From Mauremys mutica (Eukaryota > Chordata > Testudines > Geoemydidae), in assembly GCF_020497125.1 (NCBI RefSeq), contig NC_059079.1, forward strand, positions 8,277,053 to 8,341,052: a DNA stretch of 64,000 bases, read 5' to 3'. Below, piece after piece: positions 42,851 to 55,317 of this stretch (position 1 is the first letter of the stretch; each line of letters begins with the position of its first letter). The notes under the pieces were generated by a model. It was not told where the DNA came from. It saw only the letters and a list, made by a program, of their open reading frames with translations, and did no database searches. Made by a program: the position numbers and the translations under genes.

Positions 42851-44954
42851 TGTATGTTTTCCCTCAAATGCAAATACATATGCCAATTAAGGGTAATCAT
42901 GGAGTGTAATTTGTATGCAAAGGAATGTTACTTAGTGTTAACAAATGTGAAATAGCACAAAACAAGCCTCACAGGTAAAGCAGCATTATTAGAGTGCATC
43001 AGTCCTTTATTTAGCTTTACTCTTTACTGGGCTGCTATCAAACAGCCCCACTCTTTATGGATTGCTTGGGGAACAAAATTAAACACATTGATGAATAATG
43101 AAGCAAGAGGGTGTTTTTTATTTGTATCAAATGCCACTTGGTGACAAACATTTTCACTGTTCTCCTCCATCTGTGGAGTGGATCTAAAAATATTCTATAC
43201 ACTGTGGAGGAAAAAGTTTGAGAAGAGCCAAGAAATATAGTTTCAGAAATGAGAAATGTCTCTAAAATATTCAGTGTGGAAAAAGAGAAAAGTCTATACC
43301 ACACAGTGTGAAGGTAATTTACCAAATACTTGCTAAAACAAGATTCATCAACTATAAAGTGACTCTAAAATGTAAGTATGGTCAGCAGGGGAACAGCGCC
43401 TATATAATGTACTATCTAGTCTCCAACAGCAGTCATTGCCAGTTGTTTTATAAGAAGGTCAATGCAGCTAACTATACAGTGCTACACTGTTTTGGGAAGA
43501 TTTCTTCCTGACCCAACTGCTGATTATGCCCTGAAGCATGGGGTTTGATGACAACTCTTCATATCTAGTGTAAATGCAGGTGTTATTTTAATCCAAATGA
43601 AGTAATGACAAAGATTTGAAACACACACACTTGCTCTAACAGTTAATGGTGCTTCAGTTTGCTTCTAAATAGAAAACAATGCATCACCACCTACTGCTAC
43701 AGGATTTAGTCCATGCTGCATGAGCAAGGTACCTGATTTTACAAGACACATAGTGATGTGTGTTCCACATCTATAAGCTGGTTCAAGCCTTAGATGACTT
43801 CCCCGCTGTGTTGTAGCTTAGTGATATGAGAACCCTAAAAGGGTCAGGATGGTTTGCATTATTCTCTGAACCAGTTTGCCTATCTTTGATTACCAATGGG
43901 CTTTTAAAGGACTGTGTTGAAATATACTTTAAGATGCAACAATGTGGGATCTGGGGACATGGTTGACATATTTTAAACAACTGATGTACTAAAAATTCTT
44001 TTGATGTGTTAGGAATTTGATAGCCTTGACACAGCTTTGTGGTTCAAGGACAGTAGTCTAATCACATGGTGACTTAGACAAGAACCTCTATATATTATGT
44101 TAAAGCTTAGAAATAGAGAATGTTTAAATACACACCCATCCAAAAGAAGATGCATTATGTACCAGTACAGCTCTTTCTGGTGCTTTTTAATTGTGAGCTT
44201 TTTTTTTAAACTAAATTAAATTACTTTAAAATCAATTTAGTCTGAGAGCACTTTGGTGCATGGACTTTAATATTAATTTGATTGAAAATCTTCCATGACT
44301 AATCAGTTTATAAAACGTAGCTTTTTGTCTCATTTGCCTTTTGTATCAAAAGCAGAATGTGTCCACATGTCATTGTTTGTCCACAGTCCAGTGCTTCAAT
44401 GTGTCTTCCAAGTAAATGCTATCAGTTGTTTTAGTTAGAAGGGGACAAAAGGAACAAGCATTCCAGGACTTGTCAGTTTTTGTTGCACTAGGCTCGTCCA
44501 AAGGGAGTGTGAGAAGCAACCTTTACCATTACAATTATCTTGGTATAGTATGTGGCATCCTAAAGCACAAACCCCATTACTGGCATGTCTCTTATGCAAA
44601 CACCTGCTTCAAGGGTTTGAAACTGTAAAATATGTTAGGTCCCATTAAGAGGTTCAGTGCTCCATAATATAAAAATGAAACTCCTGGGACGAACTCACCC
44701 ATGTTGTAACATTATTGTCTTCAGGGGAGCTACATCAGAGATGTCTTTTGGCTCAAACTAACTATGTTAGTTTACCTGTTGCGTTATGTAAAGGCATACA
44801 GAGACCACATATCTATTCTCTTTCATATAGGGTTTTTAATGGCACTGATTGTTGTAGTATCAAGATAGATCTCTCAGGGTTGGAGACCTCCAAAGTATTT
44901 TCTTACCTTAACGCTGTGACTCACACCTCATCTACATACAAACATTCACCTTTT
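42851..44954. other. Unique DNA, no gene seen
   Basis: Short frames (43038-43325, 43308-43511, 43783-43980, 44416-44628, 44715-44969) without domains. No repeat recognised. Confidence 0.45.
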
Positions 44955-45096
44955 TTAAAACTAGATTAAGCAAAATTAAACCAAGCCACTCTTAAACCAA
45001 AAGTGAGAGTCCACACACAAACTTGCACTGATTTAACTCTCTTGGGTTTAGAACATATATTTAGTTAGACTGGTGTGAGTGTGTATAGACAAGGCC
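44955..45096. repeat. Degraded GTCTACAC-type MITE fragment
   Basis: The right end GTGTGTATAGACAAGGCCCC resembles the inverted end of this family (compare TAGTATAGACAAGCC at about 6225-6241), with TTAAACCAAGCC and GATTTAACTCTCTTGGG inside. The left end is lost. Confidence 0.4.
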
Positions 45097-48000
45097 CCCA
45101 GGTTCCCTCTTTTTCCTCCTATTTTTTTCCTAGATCTAATTTCTTTTTTTGTTCTTTGTCTCCCCACCAGTAATTGAGGACCTCTTCATTTTTCTTCCTG
45201 ACGGTCATCTCCACCCCATTCCCACACTGACACACCTATTTGGGAGGAGGTTTCCTGGCATGATGAGTGGCATTACTGGGATCATTTTCATCGACAGTGC
45301 TGTAGTTTATCATCACCATCAGGCAGTGCCTGGATGTCAATAATGAAGGGGTTAAAGTAGGATACTTTATGGTCAGTAGCTGTATTAGGGGATTGGTTAG
45401 TGCATGGAGCCTTTCATCACTAGCACCACAGCAGCCCAGGTCAGTCTGTAAGCAACGTGTTACCATCTGACAGCAGCACTGTCAATGGATAGGTTTCCAT
45501 ATCACAAGAGTACCAGCACAACTACTGTACTAGCAATACTAATTGGCAGCCTCAGCAGAGAGTCTAAGGAGTGAATGGGACCTGGACACTGAACACCTCT
45601 CTCCTCCTTGAAGTTGAGGCAGGCTGGTAAAGTAGTGTGTGGGGCGGGGAGCTTGCACTGTACTGCACCTACGCCCTGAAATTCTTTATTTATATAGTCT
45701 CCAGGTTTATCAAATCCAGTGACTTTAACCAGCACTGAAATTCACTGTAAGAGGCATTTTCACCAGTTCAAAAGGGAGTGTGACCTGTAGGCTGAACAGG
45801 TTTGCACCATACTCAGATATTTTCCCAGTCCCTATCGTAGTGGCTCTTGTGACAAAGGAGAGAAAAGACACAGGGTTAAGAACACAAAGAGGATTCGTTA
45901 TTCAGGATGCTGGCCACATGCAGACCCAGTAATTCCCTGGCTCTCTAGTTCCAAGACTGGGGAACACAGTATCTGCTGTAGTATTAACACACCACCAATA
46001 CTGGCCTGGATTCAGTGATCATGGAATGAATTGCTGGCTATATACTACACCTGTTATTTATCCAGCCTCATCAAGGCATTGACTTTGCCTCTATTTAACT
46101 TATTTCACAAGTGATAAGAAAAAAAGTATTTTATAAATGAATCTCGTTGGAAAAGGCAGTGACATTCAGTGCCTTATTTAATTGTCTTGAATCTGAAAGT
46201 GAAATTCTATTACCACCAGCTAAGCCTGGATATGAACTCCTAAGAAATGCTACTATTTGTCAAGTTAGCTGAATGAGAGCACTATCCTTCCAGGGAATTT
46301 CAAATCATTCATGCTACAGGAGGTAACTGCCACTACTAATAATGGTTTTGTTTGTAATTTGTTTTATATTTCCTCAAAATGTCACTTTTCTCATCAAGCA
46401 AGCCTAGAGGCACTCCAACCAGAACAATATAAAACTATTAAATGCTTTTGCCCTGTTAGGGAGACAGACAAACCTCAAACTATTCCAGATTTTTAATTTT
46501 TTTTTAAACAAACCACTTCTGAAAATGGGAAAGTAAAATTCAACTGCATATATGGTAAGTTAATTTTTCATCAAAGGCTGCATGTTATTGGCCTACAGCT
46601 ATGGGCTCCCTTATCTGTAATATGTATTTAACTTTTGTCTAAAAGATGTTCTCCAAAGTGGTGGGCCCAAAATGAGATCTTCCAACTCTGTTTTGAAACT
46701 TGGGTGTGCACATTATGGTATCCCCATATGGTGCATATTTCCACACTGATATAATGAACAAGATAAAGAATTCTGAATTTTATCCATGTCATCACCCTGA
46801 CCATATAAACAACCAAGTGGTCAAAGACAGCAGCGTAAAAGAAACATTAGATTTGCTGTTCTGGATCAGAATCTCAGTCTATCCAGTTTTATACCCTGTC
46901 CTGAGCAATGGCTGAAAACATTAAGGGACAGCAAAAAAAACAATTACCTTGATTCTCCCCCTTTGCATCTGCACCCTCAGAGTATGGATCGTCCCATGCA
47001 GACACATCAGTGTGACTGTACTTGTGCAGTTACATTATGCTTTCCCCGCTGTGTCGCACTGTTGCCCATGCCTTGTTGGCCAGACACAGAATAAAGTATC
47101 TTGGCTATTTTACATAGTATAACCGGTCATATAAAAAGGACACTAAAGACCTGTCGTGCCAAGTGTTTAATAGCTCAGCTCCCAGCTCCGTTGCTACTAT
47201 GGTGAAGATACAATAAAACGTCACATATTGTCTGTAACACTCTTTGATTTATGGCTACCACTCACTGTTTTTTAATTATAACAAACTTCATGAGACTAAC
47301 AACTGTTTTTATTGCAACCACACCCTTTTATAACTCCCCCAAACACTCCCCTCTCTTGGCTGGTATATGAACAAAAGGTGAATCTCACCAGGAAACTATC
47401 TATCCTCTTATACTCTGCCCGTCACCATGGCAGTTGAGCACCATTCAGAGGCTCATAGTGAAACAAAGCAGGAAACTGTTTACATAATTGAATTAAACCC
47501 AGTCAAGCACTGATTTCATCCCTTCATGTTAAGCAAATTCAGATCAGTTTACCCAGCCCTAGAGAGTATCAGTTCAGAAGCTCATGCTACATCCAATGCA
47601 GTTAATATTGCAGCATTGTGTGGTAAAGTCCAAACCCATGCAGTACAATGGTCCTTTAGCTGTTTCCCTGGGATTCTGGTCTTGGTTATAAGGAGTATGC
47701 AGAATCCCCTTTAACAGGTTCCTTCCTATAAACATGTCCTTCTTTGTAACTCACCAAGCTCTTATTTTGCAGGTGTAAGGGGCATGAAAGTACACGTCTG
47801 CCTACATGCAGATCTCCCAATGATGACAATAAAGGTTTTAGTGTGGCTCTCTATCATGGCACTATATTACTCTTCCTAATTCATAAACTACAGAGGTGAA
47901 TGCATAGCTCCAAGAAGGGTCAGAGTCAGTCAAACAAAGCTGTTTCAGTTATGCAAAATAGAAGTCATTTATGATAACGGAAAAAAGGAGAGTAATTTTA

Positions 48001-48189
48001 GCTGTGAACCAGCAGTAAATCCCAATATGATGATTAACCTCTGATTAAACAACTATTCACTATTCAATAAACAGAATACATTCTAATAAGGCACAATGGG
48101 TGGGAAAAAGACTTTCTGTAAGGCCCTTGATGTTTAGAACATTTTATTTTTTAACATTAGTTTTGTCCCTTAACATTTCATTTAAGCAT
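45097..48189. other. Unique DNA, no gene seen
   Basis: Short frames only; none has a domain or a convincing splice-bounded exon. No repeat recognised. Confidence 0.45.
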
Positions 48190-48350
48190 TAACATTAATA
48201 ATGCTAATGCTAAGCACTTGCATAGAGCTTTTTAAGGTTGGAAGTTCATTGCAAACATTAATCCTTATCACTCTCATGGGAGGTGAATATTATTATCCCC
48301 ATTATACAGATAAAGAAACTGAGCCACAGAGAATAAAGTAGATACTACCA
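48190..48350 (-). repeat. MIR-like SINE, antisense
   Basis: Minus-strand MIR blocks: CTCTGTGGCTCAGTTTC, then GTATAATGGGGATAATAATA and an AGCTCTATGCAAGTGCTTAG end with ATTAATGTT. Confidence 0.8.
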
Positions 48351-48828
48351 TCTTGACATCTAGTCAATAAAAACAAGCATTAAAAGTAGTCTTAGTTTCT
48401 AAACCTGCCTCCAAGTTCTCTTGCCAGTTTTGTGGTTGTATAATATCATATATATTTTAAAAAAAAATGTGTTTCCTTCCCTTGTTACTCTGTGAAGACC
48501 CATACAAAACAATACAGGAAATTGATGGATGTCATGGCAGAGTCAGGGACTAACAGACCACACAGAGGAAACAGTGAAATTGAATATACGCAAAGCGTTG
48601 TCAAATGCACAGAATAAACAAGCAAAAAGTAGAAAACTTTCTTCTGTAATCTAGTTGAGATACAGTAATGTTAGGTGTGATCTGTAGCTATAGAAGTTAG
48701 AAATAAATTCAGAAAAAGGTGTATTTTTTAAGTTGATGATGTTCCTTTAGGTGATTTTGCCAAGATCATGAAAGGAATCAGAGTCAAGCCAAGGTCAGAA
48801 CTCAGGAGCATCTAGCTTCCACTACCAT
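48351..48828. other. Unique DNA, no gene seen
   Basis: Nothing recognised. Confidence 0.4.
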
Positions 48829-48836
48829 GTTCACAC

Positions 48837-49393
48837 CAGGAGAGTAGCCATGGGTTGGCCTGGGTGGGCCCTGGCCCACCCACTTAGCATCAAGGCCACC
48901 CCCCGAGCACCAGCTCTGCTCCGGCCCCAGTGCTTACCCTGTTCCACCCGCCCGCCCCGCGCTCCAGCTGGGGAGCGGGGTCCAGAGCTTGCCCCACTTC
49001 ACCCGCTGGGTGATCCAGCCTGGGAGTGGGGTCGAGGCGTGGGGACTTACTCCACTCCGCCCGGTGCTCCAGCCGGGGAGCAGGATCGGGGGCTTACCCC
49101 ACTCCCTCCATCCAGCGCTCCAGCCTGGGAGCGGGGTCGGGCTGCGGGGATATGCGGACGGGCAAGCCCCCATGCCCTGACCCCACTCCCTGGCTAGAGC
49201 TCCGGGCGGGGGGGAGCGGGGCAAGCCCCCACATCCCAACCGCGCTCCCTGGCCAGCATGTCCATCCCCGCCCCACAAAAGGCCGGCTGGAGAGGGCTGG
49301 GGGGAAGCGGCCCCATCCCGCCTACCTCCCCTCCCCCGCCCACCCAGCTGAAGTCGGGGCCCACCCAAATGTCCCATCCTGGCTACGCCACTC
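48837..49393. mobile_element. hAT-type MITE, GTAGCCA family
   Basis: A perfect 8-bp duplication GTTCACAC (48829-48836 and 49394-49401) encloses 557 bp. Ends CAGGAGAGTAGCCATGG and CCTGGCTACGCCACTC are inverted, with GGTGGGCCC and GGGCCCACC just inside. The core is a tandem array of variants of CTCCAGCCTGGGAGCGGGGT and TTACCCCACTCC, giving spurious frames of up to 184 residues. Confidence 0.92.
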
Positions 49394-49401
49394 GTTCACA
49401 C

Positions 49402-49730
49402 GCTCCCTTTCTCTCATAATTAGGGGCGGGCTATACCAAAATGTGGCTTTAAGACGGCATTCAGCCAAATTCTGGTCAAAATCCTGTTCAGCTTGGGCCA
49501 AATCATTTTTAAAACATGTTATTCCCTTCCCTATCAAATTGCTAATGGAGCACCAATCCCTCCCTGAAATACCTGGGTAAGGAACTGGCTCAGCAGCTTC
49601 TTTTCCCTTCCACATGATGGCCACTGTGATTCATGGTTTAGGAAACTCTGCTCCCTTCCCGTTGTTCAAGAGGAAAATTAATTCTTTACAGAATAAATCC
49701 ATAAAAAATGTGAACAACAACTCAATTATT
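49402..49730. other. Unique DNA, no gene seen
   Basis: Nothing recognised. Confidence 0.35.
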
Positions 49731-50460
49731 CATAGATTCATAATGTTTAAGGCCAGAAGGGACCATTTGATCATATAATCCAGCCTCCTGGATCATAGGC
49801 CATTAAATTTCTCCCAGCGATCCCTGTATTGAGCCCAATAACTTGTGTGTGACTAAAGCTTAGCTTGTGTTTGGCTAACGCACATCTTCCAAAAAGACAT
49901 CCAGGAATCCACCACTTCCCTTGGCAGTTTGCGCCAATGGCTCATCACCCTCACTGTTAAAAATGTGCCTTAGTTCCAATTTGAAATTGTCTGGCTTCAG
50001 CTCCCACCCATTGGTTCTTGTTATGCCTTTTTCTGCTAGATTGAAGAGCCACATAGTACCCAGTATTATCTCCCCGTGATATAATCAAGTCATTTCTCAA
50101 TCTTCTTTCTGATAAACTAAACAGATTGAGCTCTAAATCTCTCACTGTCAGGCGTTTCCTCCAGAACTCAATTCATTTTTGTGGCTCTTTTTTGCCCCCT
50201 CTCCAGTTTTTCAACACCCTGCTCAAACTGTAAACCTCAGAACTGAACACAGTCTCCTAGTCTCAGTCTCATTAATGCCATATGCAGAGGTGAAATCACC
50301 TCTCTATTCTTACTCACCAATCCCTTATTTATACATTCCAAGATAGAGTCTTCCATTCTGTACGAGTGGCCTGAATTCTTTCTTACTAGATGTATACCGC
50401 TGCATTTTGCCATATTAAAATTAATTTGGTTTGAATGGGCCTAGTTTACCAAGCAATGGC
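49731..50460 (-). mobile_element. Antisense CR1 LINE 3' end
   Basis: It begins with the reverse of a CR1 tail (ATTCATAGATTCATAATG, then AGGCCAGAAGGGACCATTTG). On the minus strand the frame at 49957-50145 starts within RDLELNLFSLSERRLRNDLI, the CR1 ORF2 C-terminal block, before losing frame. The rest of ORF2 is decayed and truncated near 50460. Confidence 0.8.
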
Positions 50461-51052
50461 TAAGAGAAAAAAAAGTCGGTTTTTATGTTAGTTTACAGGG
50501 AAAGCAATACAAGGATGTATTCTCTTGAAAGGGTCTGAAAAAATGAAGTTACAAGGCCACATTATGAAGTCATTAGGAAGCTGAACGAATCTGCCCTCAG
50601 GTGTAGATTTCAGTGAGAATGCAAATGCAGAATGCAGCCTTCAGTGCCTGTCCTGGAATGATGCCCTCTCATTGCCTATCTCACGGTGACCAACGTTCCA
50701 GTGAATATTACTAAAAAGCCCCTGTGCTTTATCTACAGGTGCACTGTAGGGATCGGTTTCTTGTTTAGTGAAAGCCAATAGGACTTGGGCTCCTAAGTCC
50801 CTTGGGTGCTTTTGAAAAATGCTACCCTTAGCAGTACCCATTTTCTAGGAGTCTAAGACTTCCCAGACACCTCCCTACCCAGTTTGAAAATCCTATTAGA
50901 GTAGTCACGACAACACACAGAAATCAGAGGTGTCCATTCCTCAGTGCTCAGGGGTCTTTGCAAGCCTAGAAAATCAAGTGAAAAATCATATGTGTGCCCA
51001 CCTTTAACACCGGTGCTCCATTATGTGCGCTATGGCCTTTTAGACATCCAAG
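50461..51052. other. Unique DNA, no gene seen
   Basis: Nothing recognised. Confidence 0.4.
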
Positions 51053-51276
51053 GGTATGTCTACATTGCAATAAAACACCCACGGAGGGCCCAGGTCAGTT
51101 GGTTCAGGCTGGGGGGCTATAAAATTACAGCATAAACATTTGGGCGTGGGCTGGAGCGTGGGCTATGGGATCCTTCCCTCTCATGGCATCCTGAGCCCCC
51201 ACAGAACAATCCCCACGAGTCCAAGTCCGCTGACGTGGGCCTGCCACGGGTGTTTCATTGCAATAGAGACATATCC
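51053..51276. mobile_element. GTCTACA-type MITE with long inverted termini
   Basis: Ends GGTATGTCTACATTGCAATA with AAACACCC, and GGGTGTTTCATTGCAATAGA with GACATATCC, are inverted over nearly 30 bp. Flanks CAA/TAA fit a 3-bp duplication with one change, as in PIF/Harbinger-like elements. No coding capacity. Confidence 0.75.
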
Positions 51277-51580
51277 TAAAAGGCTCTGGAAATTCTGGCC
51301 AAAGTATTTCATTTTAAAAGGTAAATGAGTCGTACTATGACCAATATTGTCAATACCCCAGGAAATCACCTGAACTGCGTTTGTATGCCTGTCTGACACT
51401 GGGCTCTGTGTTTGACTGTAGCGAACACATTTCCCCAGTGACTGATCTTTGGTACAACCAGTGTGGACAGAATGCTTGCTTCCTAGAACTGATGAAATTA
51501 TGTACTGACCAGCTGGTCTAGGTGCCTGCAAGCATAAAGAAAGGAGCATAACTAGTGAGCAAGAGGAAGATGCTCTAGAG

Positions 51581-51939
51581 CAGCGGTTCTCAAACTGTGG
51601 GTCAGGACCCCAAAGTTTTAATGGGATTACAAGGGCTGGCGTTAGACTGGCTGGGGCCTGGGGCTGAGGCCGAAGGCCGAGCCCCACCGCCCGGGGCCAA
51701 AGCCAAAGCCTGAGGCCCACCACCCGGGACTGAGGCTTTGGCTTCAGCCTGGCGCAGCAGGGCTCAGGTTACAGGCCTGACACCCTGGGATGAAGGCCTG
51801 GGGCTTCGGCTTTGCCCCCCGCTGCCTGGGGGAGGGGGTGCCTCGGGCAGGCTCATGCGTCAGTCCCCCCACCTGGGGTCAGGTAATAATTTTTGTGGTC
51901 AGAAGGGGGTTGCAATGCAATGAAGTTTGAGAACCCTTG
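51581..51939. mobile_element. hAT-type MITE, CGGTTCTCAAAC family
   Basis: A perfect 8-bp duplication CTCTAGAG (51573-51580 and 51940-51947) encloses 359 bp. Ends CAGCGGTTCTCAAACTGTGG and GAAGTTTGAGAACCCTTG are inverted. The interior has GGCCTGGGGCTGAGGC and GGGGCCAAAGCC. It is related in layout to 9681-10023 but a different subfamily. Confidence 0.93.
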
Positions 51940-51947
51940 CTCTAGAG

Positions 51948-53981
51948 TTAGCCAGATATTGATCCGTGGCCACATTAAGCTGTCTAAAGCAACATGATGG
52001 TACCATTTAAGGAGCTTTGGAGAAACAGACTGCAGAATTCCAGAGTCATTCTACATTGTTTGCTTTGTAAAACTTAAAATCACACTGATTAGTGCTTAAT
52101 ATTAGGTCTAGTTTCTCAACTCCTATGTATACAGTTCTATATATGGCTCTTCAGTTGTTGGATTTAATTTAGCTAATAAGGAAAGAAACTAAATAAACAT
52201 TGTGCAAAATCTTAATCCCTATCATCTCCTTTGCTGTTCAAAATGCTAAAATCCCTAATAATTAAGTGATAAAGTATGCAAATATTTGAACAAAGATATA
52301 ATTAAAGCAAATGGGAGGCATTTCTGTTTTCATAGTTGGTCATTTGTGCTAATTGCTGACTTACCTTGATCATCAGAGTCCCACACATTAAATGGTTGCC
52401 ACAACATGATCGGTGTCAAGGAGCCATTCACTCAAACTACCATATACAAAAACAAACAACAAATTTGGTCCACATATTCAGAAAGGCACATTGGTGCAGT
52501 AGGATCACTGAAGTTAAAAGTTATCTGCTTCCCCTGGCCTGGATGAATGCCGTAACCTTTTCTTCCTGCTAGATTTTTACAAAATCTGCTCTTCTTTTTT
52601 TTAAGCCAGCCTTCAAAATCCTCATTTTGAAATGTAACTTTTAAAGCACTTAATATAAAATCAGCCTTTCCATTCACCAGTAACGGTAGCTTCTGATAAA
52701 TTGGAAGTTACAAGAATGATGTTCCCTCTCCCACTACCCTCGATGATTTAATTATAAAAGCCATTTTAGAAGAATCACATTATGTATCAAACACCATGTG
52801 GACAGACAGTCTGCAGGCTCTTTTATTCCAGTCACTGGAATGTCTCAACCTTGGTGCTGAGGGACTGTCTTCTCCTGGGATAAGAGGGTAATTTATCATC
52901 CACATAATGATGCTTTTTTTGTTTTGTTTTGTTTTGTTTTGTTTCAGCCAGCTGCCTCCTTAGGAAGAAGTGGACAGTTGAAGAGGTTAATATAGACCAC
53001 GGTCTAAATACCTTTTAAGCCTAATTAGCAATTAACATTTAAACCAGGTATGCAAACTGAATTACAACCCAAAAAGTAAATAAGAGTTCTTGATAGATCA
53101 AGCAAAAACCAGAATGCGACAACACTTAATCCTTCATCCATGTGTGCAAAAAGGAGTCTATTCTGCCAGAAATAGAAGATGGAAAGGCATCTAGCATCTC
53201 TAACTCCTTGATGATAAATACTGGTGCCAATGTGCAAGAGTGAAATGAAACTATTATATGGAAAGGCTCCGTTTTTACAAAAGGGAATGAATTCCATATT
53301 TTATAAAAGAATCTATTGAAAATTATGGCTCTCAGCAGAATTGAGTCAAGTTGGAATCAATGGCAGCAATATTAGGGAGAGGGAAGGGACCCTATTTTTA
53401 TATTTAATGTGTGCAAAGTGTGAGAGAGTAAACTAGCTCCAAGGTAGATGAGCTCTACGGACCCTATTATGTCTCTCATTGTATGTGAGGCTTTGCTGCT
53501 ATGCAATGGACATAAAAATGGTTGTTGCTCGGTATTTCAGGATAAGCTGTTTTAAAAAACCAATGCATTTAAATAAAGCATGATTTCAGTAACTCCACTA
53601 ATGCATTTCGGCATCACTGTGTTCACTCCTTAAATTCTAATTCACCCCCAACCTCTATTTTCAAACAGTATTACCTTTTCCGTCAAAGCTACAGGCTTCT
53701 TTAATCTTGAGACACACACTGCATTCTTAATCCTTGACTCAAACCAGTAGGAGCAGCGGCAGAAGCAGCCAAAGCAAGGATTGCTGCACTGAGGGGCAGA
53801 CGGTAAAATAAGATCCAGTCAGGACCACCTCTCCTACCCAGCACACCCAAACCCAGAACTGTGCAGGGGAGACCCACTTTGCATACTCTGAGGGGCACTA
53901 GAACTCAAGATGTTCCTTCCCTGCTCTGCCCCACTCCCCCACCATGCAGCCTTAAGGAAAAACTGTAGGGAAGTACCAGTC
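51948..53981. other. Unique DNA with a (TTTTG)n microsatellite at 52914-52944; no gene seen
   Basis: The microsatellite is about six units. Short frames carry no domain. Confidence 0.5.
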
Positions 53982-54744
53982 TGAGGCCTGGTCTACACAA
54001 CAAGCTTTTATCAGCATAGTCCTCTTATCACACGTCCTTTCAACATAGCTAGACCAGCAAAATCTGCAGTGTAGACATAACTATGGCAACAGAAGAGGGC
54101 TTCTGTTAGGATTACCACCTGGCCAGTATCTGACTGGCCTGGCCGTTTTTTTTTTTTTTAAATAGATTTTCCAGTTGCCAGAAAAATAATTGAATCAGCC
54201 AGTTTTTTTACATGGGTCTAAAGATTTGAATTATTATCAAAATACACTGGGATATCTAATGTTTAAAGTTTCTATGTCCGGCTAGAGATGCTGCAGTGTT
54301 CCCATTTCCACAGTTTAAGCAATAACAGACTGACACTGTTGAAAATACAGCAGCTGTCTGCCCACCGACACACATACGCACCATGCATGTGTGAGAGAGT
54401 TTCAGTCACGCAAGAGTGAGGAGACAGGTGATGTTATCAATGTTATCTATATGTGTTATCTCTCTAGATACTATATGGGGCTGTTGGGGTGGGGTTGCGG
54501 AGTTACCCTGTGGTTGGGGTTTTGGTGGGCTTGCCTTGGGGGGATGGGTGCCAGGTATTTTGCATTTCAAAGGTGGTAACCCTAGCTTCTGTTGGTGTAG
54601 CTTATGTCATTGAGGGTGTTCCTCCACCCACAGAACTCATCCTTCTGTCAGTATACACTGTGTCTACACTAGGGGAATCTGCCATATAGCTATACAAGTG
54701 TAGCTGTGTCAGCAGACCCCATGTAATGTAGACAAGACCAGTGA
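53982..54744. mobile_element. GTCTACAC-type MITE split by a hAT element
   Basis: The left part 53982-54106 starts GGCCTGGTCTACACAAC. The right part 54593-54744 ends AATGTAGACAAGACC. Joined conceptually across the inserted hAT (54107-54584) the two halves meet at one copy of GCTTCTGT. The family matches 10428-10727. Confidence 0.75.
54107..54584. mobile_element. hAT-type MITE, TAGGRTTACCACC family
   Basis: A perfect 8-bp duplication GCTTCTGT (54099-54106 and 54585-54592) encloses 478 bp. Ends TAGGATTACCACCTGG and AAAGGTGGTAACCCTA are inverted. The end type TAGGG is shared with 60470-60593 and with the right end at 25244. Three overlapping open frames of 62-66 residues in the G/T-rich right half are not genes. 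Confidence 0.9.
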
Positions 54745-55019
54745 TTCCAGGCAATAGGAGTGGAAACAGCCAAAGTAGAGAACTTTCTCCAATTTTGTCT
54801 GGATTTCCTCTGCCCTGTGCATTTTGGCTGTTTACTCCAAACCTCTCCCTACTTTTCCCTCAGTCTCTTTACCTCAGATTTGCTGCACACCTGTTCCTCT
54901 TTTCCCCAGCCCTGATCTCCTCACTGCTCTTCCCTCAACTTTTCTTTCCATTTAGCTGATCCCCTCCTAATTAAATCCATCCTCCAAACTAACTAACATG
55001 GTGCAAACAGGATGTTTGC

Positions 55020-55215
55020 TGCCCTCACATTGGTCACTCTGCTTCTGTGTTCTACCCCTTCCCCCCACTCCGTGCCTGTCTGGACTATTTAGCTTGTAAG
55101 TGCTTTGGGGCAGGGACTTTCTGGTATTCTGCATTTGCAGAGTGACTGTCATAATGGAACCCCATTCCTGGTTGGTCCTTAGGCACTACTTAATAAACAT
55201 TATTATTAATAACAA
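55020..55215 (+). repeat. L2-type LINE 3' UTR
   Basis: The stretch has AGCTTGTAAGTGCTTTGG, GGCAGGGACTTTCTGG, TTTGCAGAGTGACTG and CTTAATAAACATTATT, the block order of L2 tails. No coding part remains. Confidence 0.6.
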
Positions 55216-55216
55216 T

Positions 55217-55317
55217 AATAATTAACTAGCATTTTAATTATTTACTTAATAATTAACTAGCATTTTAATTATTATTAATAATAATAATAATAATAATTAA
55301 TAATTAAAATGCTAGTT
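55217..55317. repeat. AT-rich direct and inverted repeat block
   Basis: AATAATTAACTAGCATTTTA occurs at 55217 and again 31 bp later at 55248. An inverted copy TAATTAAAATGCTAGTTT ends the block. Together with (AAT)n it follows the L2 tail. The inverted part could form a cruciform. Confidence 0.85.

Noticed and set aside
49026..49580. 184-residue plus frame and its overlapping frames
   Set aside because: It lies over the GC minisatellite of a TSD-bounded MITE and crosses its right end into unrelated DNA.
51181..51723. 180-residue minus frame
   Set aside because: It spans parts of two different MITEs and unique DNA, so it is a chance frame.
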